Below are positions 51,819 through 62,321 of a DNA stretch of 64,000 bases, piece after piece; the first letter of the stretch is position 1; each line of letters starts with the position of its first letter. A program made the position numbers and the translations under genes. The notes below the pieces were generated by a model. The model had not been told where the DNA came from, did no database searches, and saw nothing but the letters and a program-made list of their open reading frames with translations. This DNA comes from Mycolicibacterium mageritense (GTDB taxonomy: Bacteria > Actinomycetota > Actinomycetes > Mycobacteriales > Mycobacteriaceae), in the NCBI RefSeq assembly GCF_010727475.1, contig NZ_AP022567.1, forward strand, positions 5,766,001 through 5,830,000, in the 5' to 3' direction.

Positions 51819-52252
51819 CTCGCGAACAGCAGGATTCCGCCGACCAGCAGGGCGACGACCTTGACCCCCTCCAGGGCGACGTACACGTAATGCACGCGCG
51901 AGCGGGTTGTCGCCGCGGCGCCGGCGGTTGCGGACAGCACGGCGTCGGAGCGTTGAGTCAGCTTGGGGCGCACCGCAAGCAACTGTGCGGCCAACGCCGC
52001 GACGGCAACGGCGAACGCCGTGATGGTCGCAGCCGGTGGGCGGTGCGCCGCGAGGGTGACGATGATGACGGCCGCGAACGCGGTCTCGGCGGCGTTGAGC
52101 GCGCGGAACACCAGGCGGCCGATGCCCAGTCCGATCTGGAGCGTCACGCCGGGGGCCCGGAATTTCAGCGGGGCCTCCAGGAACGAGATGGCCAGCACCA
52201 TACCGAGCCAGCAGAATGTGACCGCGACCGCGACCGCGGCTGCGGCAGTCAT
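51815..52252 (-). CDS. Small integral membrane protein
   Basis: A 145-aa protein with four hydrophobic segments (about 3-22, 43-66, 72-92 and 122-143). The first helix continues into SFLEAPLKFRAPGVTLQIGLGIGRL (in part), which resembles DUF4149-like four-helix proteins. It is coupled by an ATGA overlap to the upstream Cys-containing regulator, suggesting a joint function. Function unknown. Confidence 0.7.
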   Translation of the reverse strand: MTAAAAVAVAVTFCWLGMVLAISFLEAPLKFRAPGVTLQIGLGIGRLVFRALNAAETAFAAVIIVTLAAHRPPAATITAFAVAVAALAAQLLAVRPKLTQRSDAVLSATAGAAATTRSRVHYVYVALEGVKVVALLVGGILLFAS

Positions 52253-52872
52253 GAAACTTCTCCTTTCACAAGTTGTTTCGGTGCCAGGTGGGCAACGCAC
52301 AGATCGGGCTCGGCGAAGGCCTCGAGCCGTGTCACGGTCAGCGGCGCCCGCCAGCTTTCCAGCGCTCCGCGCATGAGCCCGAGGTGGATCGGGCACACCA
52401 CCGCCGGGCGCTTCTCGGCCAGGTCGAGAAATGGGCAGTGCCGCAACGGCATTTGATCGCCCACGGGCTGTTCGGGGGCGAAACCGAGGTCATCGAGCAG
52501 GCCCACCAGCGCGTGCACCGCGGAATCGGCTGTGGTCGGAGGCACCGTGCGGCCCCAGCTGCGGCCGAGCGCGAGGGCCTTGGCGCCGGGATCGTCCTCG
52601 TCGGCCAAACCCTGGGTCAGGATCTCGGCGAGCATCCGGTATTGCGTGGGCCCACCGGGATCCATTCGGCGCACCGCGCGGAACAGCTGCGGAGGCCGGC
52701 CCGGGCCGTGGTGGCCGGGCTCCACACGTTCGACCTGACCGGTGCCGGCCAGGGCTTCGAGGTGGAACCGGACGGTGTTGGGGTGCACGTCGAGAATCTC
52801 GGCGACCTGGATGATCGTCATGGGTGCAGGAGCTCGCCTGAGAGTGTCCAGGACATCGGTGCGACGGCTCAT
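52249..52872 (-). CDS. SufR/ArsR-like winged-helix regulator with conserved cysteines
   Basis: A 207-aa regulator. The N-terminal winged helix (about 5-65) reads IIQVAEILDVHPNTVRFHL and GHHGPGRPPQLF. The C-terminal half has the pattern CPF-x8-P-x2-VCPIHLGL with Cys146 and Cys160, plus Cys192 in PDLCVAH. This recalls iron-sulfur regulators of the SufR group, which sense Fe-S or NO status. AGGAGG precedes the ATG. No suf genes are here; a DUF2249-cupin gene is divergent across 50 bp and is the likely target. Confidence 0.78.
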   Translation of the reverse strand: MSRRTDVLDTLRRAPAPMTIIQVAEILDVHPNTVRFHLEALAGTGQVERVEPGHHGPGRPPQLFRAVRRMDPGGPTQYRMLAEILTQGLADEDDPGAKALALGRSWGRTVPPTTADSAVHALVGLLDDLGFAPEQPVGDQMPLRHCPFLDLAEKRPAVVCPIHLGLMRGALESWRAPLTVTRLEAFAEPDLCVAHLAPKQLVKGEVS

Positions 52873-52922
52873 CCCCGATCCCTCCTGGTTTTGACAATCT
52901 CGATTTGTATAAACTGTAGCGC

Positions 52923-53522
52923 ATGCCTGACCTGGAGCTCGACGTGCGAGCCTTGCCCAAACCGGACAAGCACCCGGCGGCCTTCGCGGCGTATCAGAGC
53001 CTGGCGGTCGGTGGTGCATTCGTTCTCGTGAACGATCACGATCCGAAGCATCTGCGCGACGAGTTCGAGGTGGAGCACCCGGGCAGCTACGGCTGGGAGT
53101 ATGTCGAGTCCGGGCCGCGGGTCTGGCGGATCCGGATCAGCAAGCGCGCGAGCACCCCGCTGCCGCGGGTGCTCACCAACACCGCGGCCGCAGATCACGG
53201 TGTCGCGGACGTCACCGGCGCGGTGTGGAAACTGCAGATGCGCGACAGGGGACTCGATTCCAACATCATCGCGCTGGCGCCGGAGACCGGCATCGACGCG
53301 CATGCCGGGCCGGATCTCGACGTGCTCATCCACGTGCTCGACGGATCAGGCCGGCTCACCACCGAATTGGGATCATTCGAGCTGACTCCGGGGGATGTGG
53401 TGTGGTTGCCGCGGCGGTCGCATCGCCAGTTCAGCGCAGGCCCGCACGGCCTGCGATACCTGACCGTGCACCGCCGCCGTCAGGCGCTGGTCCTGCAAAC
53501 CGCTGCGCCCCGGGTGGTCTGA
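52923..53522 (+). CDS. DUF2249-cupin fusion protein
   Basis: A 199-aa two-domain protein. Residues about 4-75 form a DUF2249 (SirA/TusA-like) domain (LDVRALPKPDKHPAAF, GGAFVLVNDHDPKHL, GSYGWEYVESGPRVWRIRI in part). Residues about 110-190 form a cupin barrel (GLDSNIIALAPETGIDAHAG, LTPGDVVWLPRRSHRQF). DUF2249 domains often accompany NO- or Fe-S-related genes. TAAACT at 52910-52915 is 7 nt before the ATG, so the mRNA is probably leaderless. Confidence 0.78.
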   Translation: MPDLELDVRALPKPDKHPAAFAAYQSLAVGGAFVLVNDHDPKHLRDEFEVEHPGSYGWEYVESGPRVWRIRISKRASTPLPRVLTNTAAADHGVADVTGAVWKLQMRDRGLDSNIIALAPETGIDAHAGPDLDVLIHVLDGSGRLTTELGSFELTPGDVVWLPRRSHRQFSAGPHGLRYLTVHRRRQALVLQTAAPRVV

Positions 53523-53526
53523 CGAC

Positions 53527-54402
53527 CTACCGTCGCTCCGCGTACGCCGTCCACTCGATCTGTGAGGCGGTCAGATTGCGGCCGGCCGGAGTGATGTATC
53601 GCTCGGTGAAGAACTCGGGGCCGGCCTGCTCGAGCAGATGCCAACCGAACCGGCCGACGTACCCATCGACCTCGCCGGGCTCGAGCCCGAACTTCCAGAT
53701 CTGGCTGCGCACGCGGAACTTGCGGTACAGCGACTCGGCGCCGTAGCGGTTGGTTCCGTCGATGAAATCGCTTCGGACATAGGTGAACACCAAGCGGCTG
53801 CCCGTGGCCGCACGGGACAGCATCGCGAACGTCGACCCGACGGCCTCGGCGGTCAGGTACTGGGTCACGCCTTCCCAGACATAGAACGTCCGCGCGTCGG
53901 CCCGGTGCCCACTCTTCGCGAGTTCGGCTGCGACATCGTCGCTTTCGAAGTCCACCGGCACCAGGTGCACTGACGCGGGTTGCCGGCCCAAGGCCCGGCG
54001 CACCACGGCGCGCTTGCGTTCGATGTTGACCGGCAGATCCACCTCGTACACCGGGATTTCGCTGCGACGGGCCAGCCGGTAACCTCGCGTGTCCAGGCCC
54101 GCGCCGAGAATCACCACGGCGTCGATGCCGGGCAGGGCGGCATCGAGCCGCTCGTCGATGAATCGCTTGCGGCAGGCTAGATTCGCCCACAGGCCGGGGC
54201 CGGACCGTTCGGTCGCGTCGACCATCAACCGGCGCACGGCGGCCCATCGGGTGGCCGCTGTCACCGCCCGCAGCCCGGCCGGCAGGAACGCCTGCGCCAG
54301 ATCGTCGTCGACCAGCCGGTGTGCGGGCGGCTCGTGTTGCTCCACAGCGGCGAGGACCATCGGGCCGAATGCCGTCTGGGCGGCCGGGTTCCGCTGTTTC
54401 AT
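53527..54402 (-). CDS. SAM-dependent methyltransferase (TIGR00027/LCM type)
   Basis: A 291-aa class I methyltransferase of the large mycobacterial family related to leucine carboxyl methyltransferase. Motifs: ARKRFIDE-like ACRKRFIDERLDAAL, VVILGAGLDTRGYRL (SAM loop), YEVDLPVNIERKRAVV, VPVDFESDD and FYVWEGVTQYLT. The methyl acceptor is unknown. Overlaps the upstream SDR by 4 nt (ATGA), so it belongs to the ABM-SDR operon. Confidence 0.87.
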   Translation of the reverse strand: MKQRNPAAQTAFGPMVLAAVEQHEPPAHRLVDDDLAQAFLPAGLRAVTAATRWAAVRRLMVDATERSGPGLWANLACRKRFIDERLDAALPGIDAVVILGAGLDTRGYRLARRSEIPVYEVDLPVNIERKRAVVRRALGRQPASVHLVPVDFESDDVAAELAKSGHRADARTFYVWEGVTQYLTAEAVGSTFAMLSRAATGSRLVFTYVRSDFIDGTNRYGAESLYRKFRVRSQIWKFGLEPGEVDGYVGRFGWHLLEQAGPEFFTERYITPAGRNLTASQIEWTAYAERR

Positions 54403-55226
54403 CGTTTGTTCACGAATCCGGCGTCGACCGGCAGCGTCACCCCGGTGACGTAGCGCGCCTGGTCGGACACCAGCCACGCGACGGCGTTGGCGATGTCCTC
54501 GACCTGCAGCACCTGGACGGGCAGCGCATTGCCCATGTCGACCGGCGCATCGGATTCCTCGGCGACCCGTTCGAGCCAGCCGCGGATGAACTCGTTGTTG
54601 ATCATCGGGGTGTCGACGCCCGTCGGATGGATCGAGTTCACGCGGATGCTGTGCGGCGCCAGATGGTTGGCGTAGGCGCGCATCAACCCGACCACTCCGT
54701 GCTTGGCCGCGGTGTAGCCGAGCGACCCGCGGTCGCCACCGCCGATGCCGATCAGCCCTGCCGCCGAGCTGATCAACACGATCGACCCGCCCTCGCCCTG
54801 CTCGACCATGGTCGGCATCGCGACCTCGACGGTGTGGTGCACGCCGGTCAGGTTGACGTCGACGACATCGCGCCAGCCGTCGGCACCCGAGAGCATCGGT
54901 GCGATGCCGGCATTGGCCACCACGATGTCGAGGCGGCCGAGTTCGGCCACTCCGGCGTTCAACGCCGTGCCTAGCGCCGCCTCGTCGCGCACGTCGGCCT
55001 GCTGCGCCACGATGCGGGCGCCCGTGTCCTCGACCAGCTTGACCGTGGCCGCCAGATCATCGGGTGTGGCCATGGGGTAGGGGACCGACGCGATCTGGTC
55101 ACACAGGTCGACGGCGATGATGTCGGCTCCGTCGGCCGCGAGCCGCACGGCCTCGGCCCGCCCCTGGCCGCGGGCCGCGCCGGTGATGAACGCGACCTTC
55201 CCGGCCAGGGGTCCGTCGGCGCTCAT
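54399..55226 (-). CDS. Mycofactocin-coupled SDR dehydrogenase
   Basis: A 275-aa SDR with the variant cofactor motif GAARGQGR and IIAVDLCDQIASVPYPMA, an extended loop after the second strand typical of the mycofactocin-dependent SDR group, NAGIAPM, and the catalytic YTAAKHG. Such enzymes oxidise alcohols with a bound, non-exchanging NAD re-oxidised through mycofactocin. The mycofactocin genes are not in the window. Substrate unknown. Confidence 0.85.
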   Translation of the reverse strand: MSADGPLAGKVAFITGAARGQGRAEAVRLAADGADIIAVDLCDQIASVPYPMATPDDLAATVKLVEDTGARIVAQQADVRDEAALGTALNAGVAELGRLDIVVANAGIAPMLSGADGWRDVVDVNLTGVHHTVEVAMPTMVEQGEGGSIVLISSAAGLIGIGGGDRGSLGYTAAKHGVVGLMRAYANHLAPHSIRVNSIHPTGVDTPMINNEFIRGWLERVAEESDAPVDMGNALPVQVLQVEDIANAVAWLVSDQARYVTGVTLPVDAGFVNKR

Positions 55227-55540
55227 CAGGGCCGCAACTGGCCCTTGGCGGGGTCGCCCGCGACGACGGGCTGCAGCATCTTGATGTCGGGTGCGCCGTC
55301 GAGCAGCTCACCGACCGTGCCGAACAGGGTGCCGACGGCAGGTGCGGTGCTGTGCGCTTTGAGCGCCTCGGCGTCGGCCCATTGCTCGACGAACACGAAC
55401 GTGCCGTCGGCCTCGTGCAGCGAGTACAGCTCGCAGCCGGGCTCGTTGTGCACGGCCTCGATGGCTTGCGTGCACGCGGCACGCACCGCGTCGACGGACT
55501 CGGGCTTGGCCTTCATGGTGGCGACGACGACAACCGGCAT
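55226..55540 (-). CDS. Antibiotic-biosynthesis-monooxygenase (ABM) domain protein
   Basis: A 104-aa ferredoxin-like small protein (VVVATMKAKPESVDAVRAAC, EPGCELYSLHEADGTFVFVEQW in part, AHSTAPAV). ABM proteins include quinone-forming monooxygenases and haem-degrading enzymes. ATG 55540 follows GAGGAG. First gene of the ABM-SDR-methyltransferase operon, with a palindrome overlapping the predicted promoter. The downstream SDR start overlaps its stop by one base. Confidence 0.82.
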   Translation of the reverse strand: MPVVVVATMKAKPESVDAVRAACTQAIEAVHNEPGCELYSLHEADGTFVFVEQWADAEALKAHSTAPAVGTLFGTVGELLDGAPDIKMLQPVVAGDPAKGQLRP

Positions 55541-55582
55541 GGGCGGTGGACTCCTCACTGAGCGGAACGTTGCGACCGGAAT

Positions 55583-55596
55583 TGGACGCGTGTCCA
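55583..55596 (-). promoter_or_regulatory. Palindromic operator upstream of the ABM-SDR-methyltransferase operon
   Basis: TGGACGCGTGTCCA has perfect 5-bp arms (TGGAC/GTCCA) about a 4-nt centre. On the gene strand TAGGGT (55601-55596) abuts it, so the repeat lies at the -10/+1 region. It shares 11 of 14 bases with the core of the palindrome at 22580-22595. Confidence 0.55.
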
Positions 55597-55742
55597 CCCT
55601 ACTCAGCCGAGGTGTCTCCGCCGTTGTCCCGGCGACCCGCCCTAAGCAGCGGATTGACGGCGAATCGATGGCCAATCGAAACCTGTTTGTGACAGGTGTG
55701 GCAGATGTTGAAAGTGAGGTGTTTGCGACTAGGCTTGCGGGC

Positions 55743-58289
<2,547 letters not shown>

Positions 58290-58296
58290 TAGCGGC

Positions 58297-59289
58297 TCAA
58301 CACTTTTCGTACTGCTCGGACAGCGAGAGCTCGAGCGGCAAGCGGTGATGATCGTCTCGGTGCCGGAAGCAGCCGCCCACGATCAACTCCACCGGGCCGT
58401 CAGGGGTGCGCAGCGACAGCTGCGTGGGATGGCCGAACCGCGGCAACAATGGCGGGACACCGGTCGCGATGCGCGCGACACTCTCGTCCGAGTCGGCGCT
58501 CTCGGGCACCTCGATCTCGACCTCGGTCAGCGCCTGCCGCCCGTCGGTGAGTGGTGCCGTGAAGGCGTTTGCCTCGTCGTACCGACCCACGACGGCGCTG
58601 ATGTCCGACCACAGGGCACGGTCGGCGTCGCTCGGCGGATTCGGCGTCGACGCGTAATCGTGGGATCGGCCGACATCGCCCACCGCGAGATGGATCTCCC
58701 ACGTCGCTCGGGCCAGCCCGGGATCGCTGCGCTGCAGCCCGACCGCCCTGGCCGCCGGAGTCCACGGGTCGAGCGTGACGGTGATCTGGCGGCTGTCTCC
58801 GGCTTCGCCCCACAGCGGCTGCGTCAGATCCACGAGCCGGGCCACGCCCGAGCGTGCGGCGCGCAGCCAGACCGCCGCGCTGTCGCCGACCTGTTCGGCC
58901 GTGGGATCGAACCGCACCGACCTCTTGCCGAATGCAAAAGAGGCGGTCGAATACTCTTCGGTTCCGGGGTACTTCGGCGGCGGATCGGGACTGGAGAACA
59001 CCAGCGACAACTGTGCGCTATCGTCATCGAGATCCGCCCGTCGGCTCTGATCGATGAACGTCCGGCCGATCTGCACCACTTGTGACTCGGTGACGTCCGG
59101 CATCAGATTGACGGTGAGTCTGAAAGACTCGCCGCTGCTGATGTTCGAGGTGTAGCTCAGGGCGGTGCTGGAAACTCCGGGCAGGCCTCCGATCTGCCGG
59201 TCGACGGATTCTGCTTCCCGCCGGTTGTCGCACGAGGCGGTGCACAACGCGGCTGCGGTGAGGACCGCGCCGAGCAGCGCTCGCTTCAC
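58297..59289 (-). CDS. Hypothetical lipoprotein
   Basis: A 330-aa protein with a signal peptide ending in TASC (Cys20; Thr at -3 is atypical). The mature region has no family I recognise and contains alternating strands and helices, such as LMPDVTESQVVQIGRTFIDQ. The GTG start overlaps the argA stop by 4 nt, so it is co-expressed with argA although a link in function is not obvious. Ends with a Cys two residues from the C-terminus (SEQYEKC). Confidence 0.7.
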   Translation of the reverse strand: MKRALLGAVLTAAALCTASCDNRREAESVDRQIGGLPGVSSTALSYTSNISSGESFRLTVNLMPDVTESQVVQIGRTFIDQSRRADLDDDSAQLSLVFSSPDPPPKYPGTEEYSTASFAFGKRSVRFDPTAEQVGDSAAVWLRAARSGVARLVDLTQPLWGEAGDSRQITVTLDPWTPAARAVGLQRSDPGLARATWEIHLAVGDVGRSHDYASTPNPPSDADRALWSDISAVVGRYDEANAFTAPLTDGRQALTEVEIEVPESADSDESVARIATGVPPLLPRFGHPTQLSLRTPDGPVELIVGGCFRHRDDHHRLPLELSLSEQYEKC

Positions 59290-59807
59290 AGCGTCAACAG
59301 CATTCGGGTGTTGCCGAGCGTGTTGGGTTTGACGTAGGACAGGTCGAGGAATTCGGCGACACCGGTGTCGTAGGACCGGCACATCTCCTCGTACACCTCG
59401 GCCGTCACCGGCGTGCCGTCGATCTCCTCGAAACCGTGCCCGCTGAAGAATTCCACCTCGAAGGTCAACACGAAGATGCGTTGCAGATGCAGTTCGCGGG
59501 CGACGTTGAGCAACTGCTCGACCAGGATGTGCCCGACGCCGGTGCCGCGCACCTTCGGATGGACCGCGACCGTGCGGACTTCGCCGAGATCGGCCCAGAG
59601 CACGTGCAACGCACCGCAGCCGACCAGTTCGCCGTCGAGTTCGACCACCCAGAATTCCTGGACCGCCTCGTACAGCGTCACCAGGTTTTTCTCGAGCAGG
59701 ATCTTGCCCGCATAGATGTCGACGAGGCTCTTGATGGCCGGTACATCGGAGGTACGTGCGCGGCGCACCACGGGCCGCGCAGGCGCCGGGACGCTCGCTG
59801 CTGTCAC
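59286..59807 (-). CDS. argA: L-glutamate N-acetyltransferase ArgA (GNAT type)
   Basis: A 173-aa GNAT enzyme that starts arginine synthesis by acetylating glutamate. It is the short, stand-alone mycobacterial form (Rv2747 type): VVRRARTSDVPAIKSLVD, LLEKNLVTLYEAVQEFWV, LGEVRTVAVHPKVRGTGVG (acetyl-CoA loop), FFSGHGFEEI and LDLSYVKPNTLGN. TACTCT at 59820-59815 is 7 nt before the GTG. Divergent from pgsA3 across 42 bp. Confidence 0.93.
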   Translation of the reverse strand: MTAASVPAPARPVVRRARTSDVPAIKSLVDIYAGKILLEKNLVTLYEAVQEFWVVELDGELVGCGALHVLWADLGEVRTVAVHPKVRGTGVGHILVEQLLNVARELHLQRIFVLTFEVEFFSGHGFEEIDGTPVTAEVYEEMCRSYDTGVAEFLDLSYVKPNTLGNTRMLLTL

Positions 59808-59849
59808 ACGTGGAAGAGTATCGGTTTGCCCAACCTATATTCTGTTGCG

Positions 59850-60455
59850 GTGCCGGGGCAGCCTTCTACCGATCCGGTGGTGCCGCGCGCCCGGGTGGCG
59901 AACCTCGCCAATGTGCTCACCGGGGTGCGCTTCATCTTGGTGCCGGTGTTCCTGGCGTTTCTGTTCGTCGGCGACGGCCATGAAATCGTCTGGCGGGTAT
60001 CTGCTTTCGCGGTGTTCGCGGTCGCGGTGATCACCGACCGGTTCGACGGTGCGTTGGCGCGCAGCTACGGCATGGTGACCGAGTTCGGCACGTTGGCCGA
60101 CCCGATCGCCGACAAGGCGCTGATCGGCTCGGCGCTGATCGGGTTGTCGATGCTGGGAGATCTGCCGTGGTGGATCACGGTGGTGATCCTGGTCCGTGAG
60201 CTCGGCATCACGTTGCTGCGTCTGGCGGTGCTGCGTCACGGTGTCATCCCCGCCAGTCGCGGCGGCAAGCTCAAGACCCTCGTCCAGGCGGTCGCGATCG
60301 GGCTGTTCGTGCTGCCGCTGCACGCCTGGCCGGCAATCTGGCTCACGGTGGCGTGGGTGATCATGTGGGCCGCCGTGGTGCTCACCGTGCTCACCGGTGC
60401 CGACTACGTCATCTCGGCGATCAGGGACTCGCGTGGACGACCCGCTCATCACTGA
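59850..60455 (+). CDS. pgsA3: CDP-alcohol phosphotransferase PgsA3
   Basis: A 201-aa membrane enzyme of phosphatidylglycerophosphate synthase type. The full family motif is present: DRFDGALAR, eight residues on Gly, then LADPIAD, supplying all catalytic Asp. Four to six membrane helices surround it. TATTCT at 59838-59843 is 6 nt before the GTG. Its 3' end overlaps the cinA-type gene by 23 nt. Confidence 0.92.
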   Translation: MPGQPSTDPVVPRARVANLANVLTGVRFILVPVFLAFLFVGDGHEIVWRVSAFAVFAVAVITDRFDGALARSYGMVTEFGTLADPIADKALIGSALIGLSMLGDLPWWITVVILVRELGITLLRLAVLRHGVIPASRGGKLKTLVQAVAIGLFVLPLHAWPAIWLTVAWVIMWAAVVLTVLTGADYVISAIRDSRGRPAHH

Positions 60456-60921
60456 CGACGCCCGGGCGCTCGTGGCCGACCTGACCGTGCACGGCCAGAG
60501 TGTGGCCACCGCCGAATCGTTGACCGCGGGCCTGCTCGCCGCCACCCTGGCGGGCGTGCCGGGTGCCAGCGCCGTGCTGCACGGCGGCCTGATCACCTAC
60601 ACCGAGGACACCAAGATCTGGCTCGCCGGAGTCGCACCTCAGGTGCTCGACGCGGTCGGCCCGGTCGCCGCACCGACCGCCCGTGCGCTCGCCGTGGGCG
60701 CCCGGCAGCGGTGCGCGGCGACGTGGGGCGTGAGCTTGACGGGCGTGGCGGGGCCCGAACCGCACGGCGGCCACCCCGTGGGCACGGTGTTTCTGGGCCT
60801 GGCCGGCCCCGTGGACACCGAAGTGGTCGAGTTGGCGCTGTCCGGTTCACGCTGGGAGATCCGCGTCGCAGCGGTGAACGAGGCGATCGCACGTCTGCGG
60901 CTGCTCGTCGAGCAGCAGTAA
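60433..60921 (+). CDS. CinA C-terminal domain protein (nicotinamide-nucleotide amidase type)
   Basis: A 162-aa protein consisting only of the CinA C-terminal domain (VATAESLTAGLLAATLAGVPG in part, VLHGGLITYT, GVSLTGVAGPEPHGGHPVGTV in part). That domain deamidates NMN in other bacteria; the N-terminal MoCF domain is absent. The GTG overlaps pgsA3 by 23 nt. Here it leads into clgR on the same strand but with a separate promoter in between. Confidence 0.88.
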   Translation: MDDPLITDDARALVADLTVHGQSVATAESLTAGLLAATLAGVPGASAVLHGGLITYTEDTKIWLAGVAPQVLDAVGPVAAPTARALAVGARQRCAATWGVSLTGVAGPEPHGGHPVGTVFLGLAGPVDTEVVELALSGSRWEIRVAAVNEAIARLRLLVEQQ

Positions 60922-60933
60922 TTGGCGCCGGCG

Positions 60934-60971
60934 GGAACCTCACGGAGGATTGCCGCGTTTGGCAGATAGCG
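60934..60971 (+). promoter_or_regulatory. SigE-type promoter and possible ClgR half-box of clgR
   Basis: GGAAC (60934-60938) and CGTT (60956-60959) are 17 nt apart, matching the ECF SigE consensus, about 45 nt before clgR. GGCAGATAGCG at 60961-60971, next to the likely start point, matches 9 of 11 positions of the actinobacterial ClgR box as I recall it (CGCYNANRGCG), suggesting autoregulation. A second structure-free gap of 166 nt lies between clgR and pspA. Confidence 0.55.
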
Positions 60972-61003
60972 ACCCGCGATGAGCCACACCGAAGGAGGGC
61001 ACC

Positions 61004-61324
61004 ATGACGGCATTGCTGCGCGAGGTGATCGGCGACGTGCTGCGCAACGCCCGTACGGACCAGGGCCGGACCCTGCGTGAGGTTTCCGATTCGGCCAGGG
61101 TGAGTCTCGGGTACCTGTCCGAAGTGGAGCGGGGCCGCAAGGAGGCGTCGAGCGAACTGCTCAACGCGATCTGCGACGCCCTCGACGTCCCGCTGTCGCG
61201 CGTGCTCAGCGACGCCGGCGAGAGCATGGCGCGTCGCGAGGCCGCGGCCGACGTCAACGTCGCGCACATCGATGCCGCGACCAAGGTGGTCATTCCGCAA
61301 GTCGTCTCGATGGCCGTCGCCTGA
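61004..61324 (+). CDS. clgR: Clp/Psp regulator ClgR
   Basis: A 106-aa Xre-type activator with HTH at about 10-66 (LRNARTDQGRTLREVSDSAR, in part; VSLGYLSEVERGRKEASSELL in part). ClgR activates clp protease genes and the psp envelope-stress genes, and is itself degraded by ClpP; the hydrophobic C-terminus VVSMAVA may be the degron. AAGGAGG at 60992-60998 supports the ATG. Heads the clgR-pspA-pspM run known from M. tuberculosis. Confidence 0.93.
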   Translation: MTALLREVIGDVLRNARTDQGRTLREVSDSARVSLGYLSEVERGRKEASSELLNAICDALDVPLSRVLSDAGESMARREAAADVNVAHIDAATKVVIPQVVSMAVA

Positions 61325-61490
61325 GCGGTGTTGCCTGATCGGGCCCGGACCGGGCAGAAACCCCGGTGACACCCCTTGGGTGCTGTGGTCGCCTGCCCAC
61401 AACCGATAAGTTGGCACAAGAGCAGTTGAGATAACCCGAATAGACGGCCCGAAGACACTAAGGCCCGAACCGACAAGGCGGAACGAACTC

Positions 61491-62303
61491 ATGGCCAATC
61501 CGTTCGTCAAGGCGTGGAAGTACCTCATGGCGCTGTTCAGCTCCAAGGTGGACGAGTACGCCGACCCGAAGGTGCAGATTCAGCAAGCCATCGAAGACGC
61601 GCAGCGCCAGCATCAGGCCCTGACCCAGCAGGCCGCCCAGGTGATCGGTAACCAGCGGCAGCTGGAGATGCGGTTGAACCGTCAGCTCGCCGACATCGAG
61701 AAGCTGCAGGTCAACGTGCGGCAGGCGCTCACCCTCGCCGACCAGGCCACGGCAGCGGGCGACGCCGCGAAGGCCACCGAATACAACAACGCCGCCGAAG
61801 CGTTCGCCGCGCAGCTGGTGACCGCCGAGCAGAGCGTCGAGGATCTCAAGGGTCTGCACGACCAGGCGCTGCAGGCCGCCGGGCAGGCCAAGAAGGCCGT
61901 CGAGCAGAACGCGATGATGCTGCAGCAGAAGATCGCCGAGCGCACCAAACTGCTGTCGCAGCTCGAGCAGGCCAAGATGCAGGAGCAGGTCAGCGCATCG
62001 CTGCAGTCGATGAGCGAGGTCGCCGCGCCCGGCAACACCCCGAGCCTCGACGAGGTTCGCGACAAGATCGAGCGGCGCTACGCCAACGCGATCGGGCAGG
62101 CCGAGCTGGCCCAGAACTCGGTGCAGGGCCGCATGATGGAGATCCAGCAGGCCAGTGTTCAGATGGCCGGTCACTCGCGGCTTGAGCAGATCCGCGCCTC
62201 GATGCGTGGGGATGCGCTGCCCAGCGGCGGCGGCACCGCGACGCCTGCGACCCCTGCCGCCAACCCCACCCAGGCCACCCCAGAAAACCCCCTCGGCCAA
62301 TAG
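61491..62303 (+). CDS. pspA: Phage-shock protein PspA (35-kDa antigen)
   Basis: A 270-aa PspA/IM30 protein: a short N-terminal amphipathic helix (NPFVKAWKYLMALFSS) then a long Gln-rich coiled coil (about 25-220, e.g. QQAIEDAQRQHQALTQQAAQ) and an Ala/Thr/Pro tail. It binds stressed membrane from the cytoplasm and, in mycobacteria, binds ClgR. Lies 166 nt after clgR; the gap holds no obvious gene. Confidence 0.93.
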   Translation: MANPFVKAWKYLMALFSSKVDEYADPKVQIQQAIEDAQRQHQALTQQAAQVIGNQRQLEMRLNRQLADIEKLQVNVRQALTLADQATAAGDAAKATEYNNAAEAFAAQLVTAEQSVEDLKGLHDQALQAAGQAKKAVEQNAMMLQQKIAERTKLLSQLEQAKMQEQVSASLQSMSEVAAPGNTPSLDEVRDKIERRYANAIGQAELAQNSVQGRMMEIQQASVQMAGHSRLEQIRASMRGDALPSGGGTATPATPAANPTQATPENPLGQ

Positions 62304-62321
62304 CGTTTCGGAAGTGTGAAC

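Noticed and set aside
52891..52915. TTGACA (52891-52896) as -35 for the DUF2249-cupin gene
   Set aside because: The spacing to TAAACT is only 13 bp, too short for a normal promoter; only the -10 is kept.
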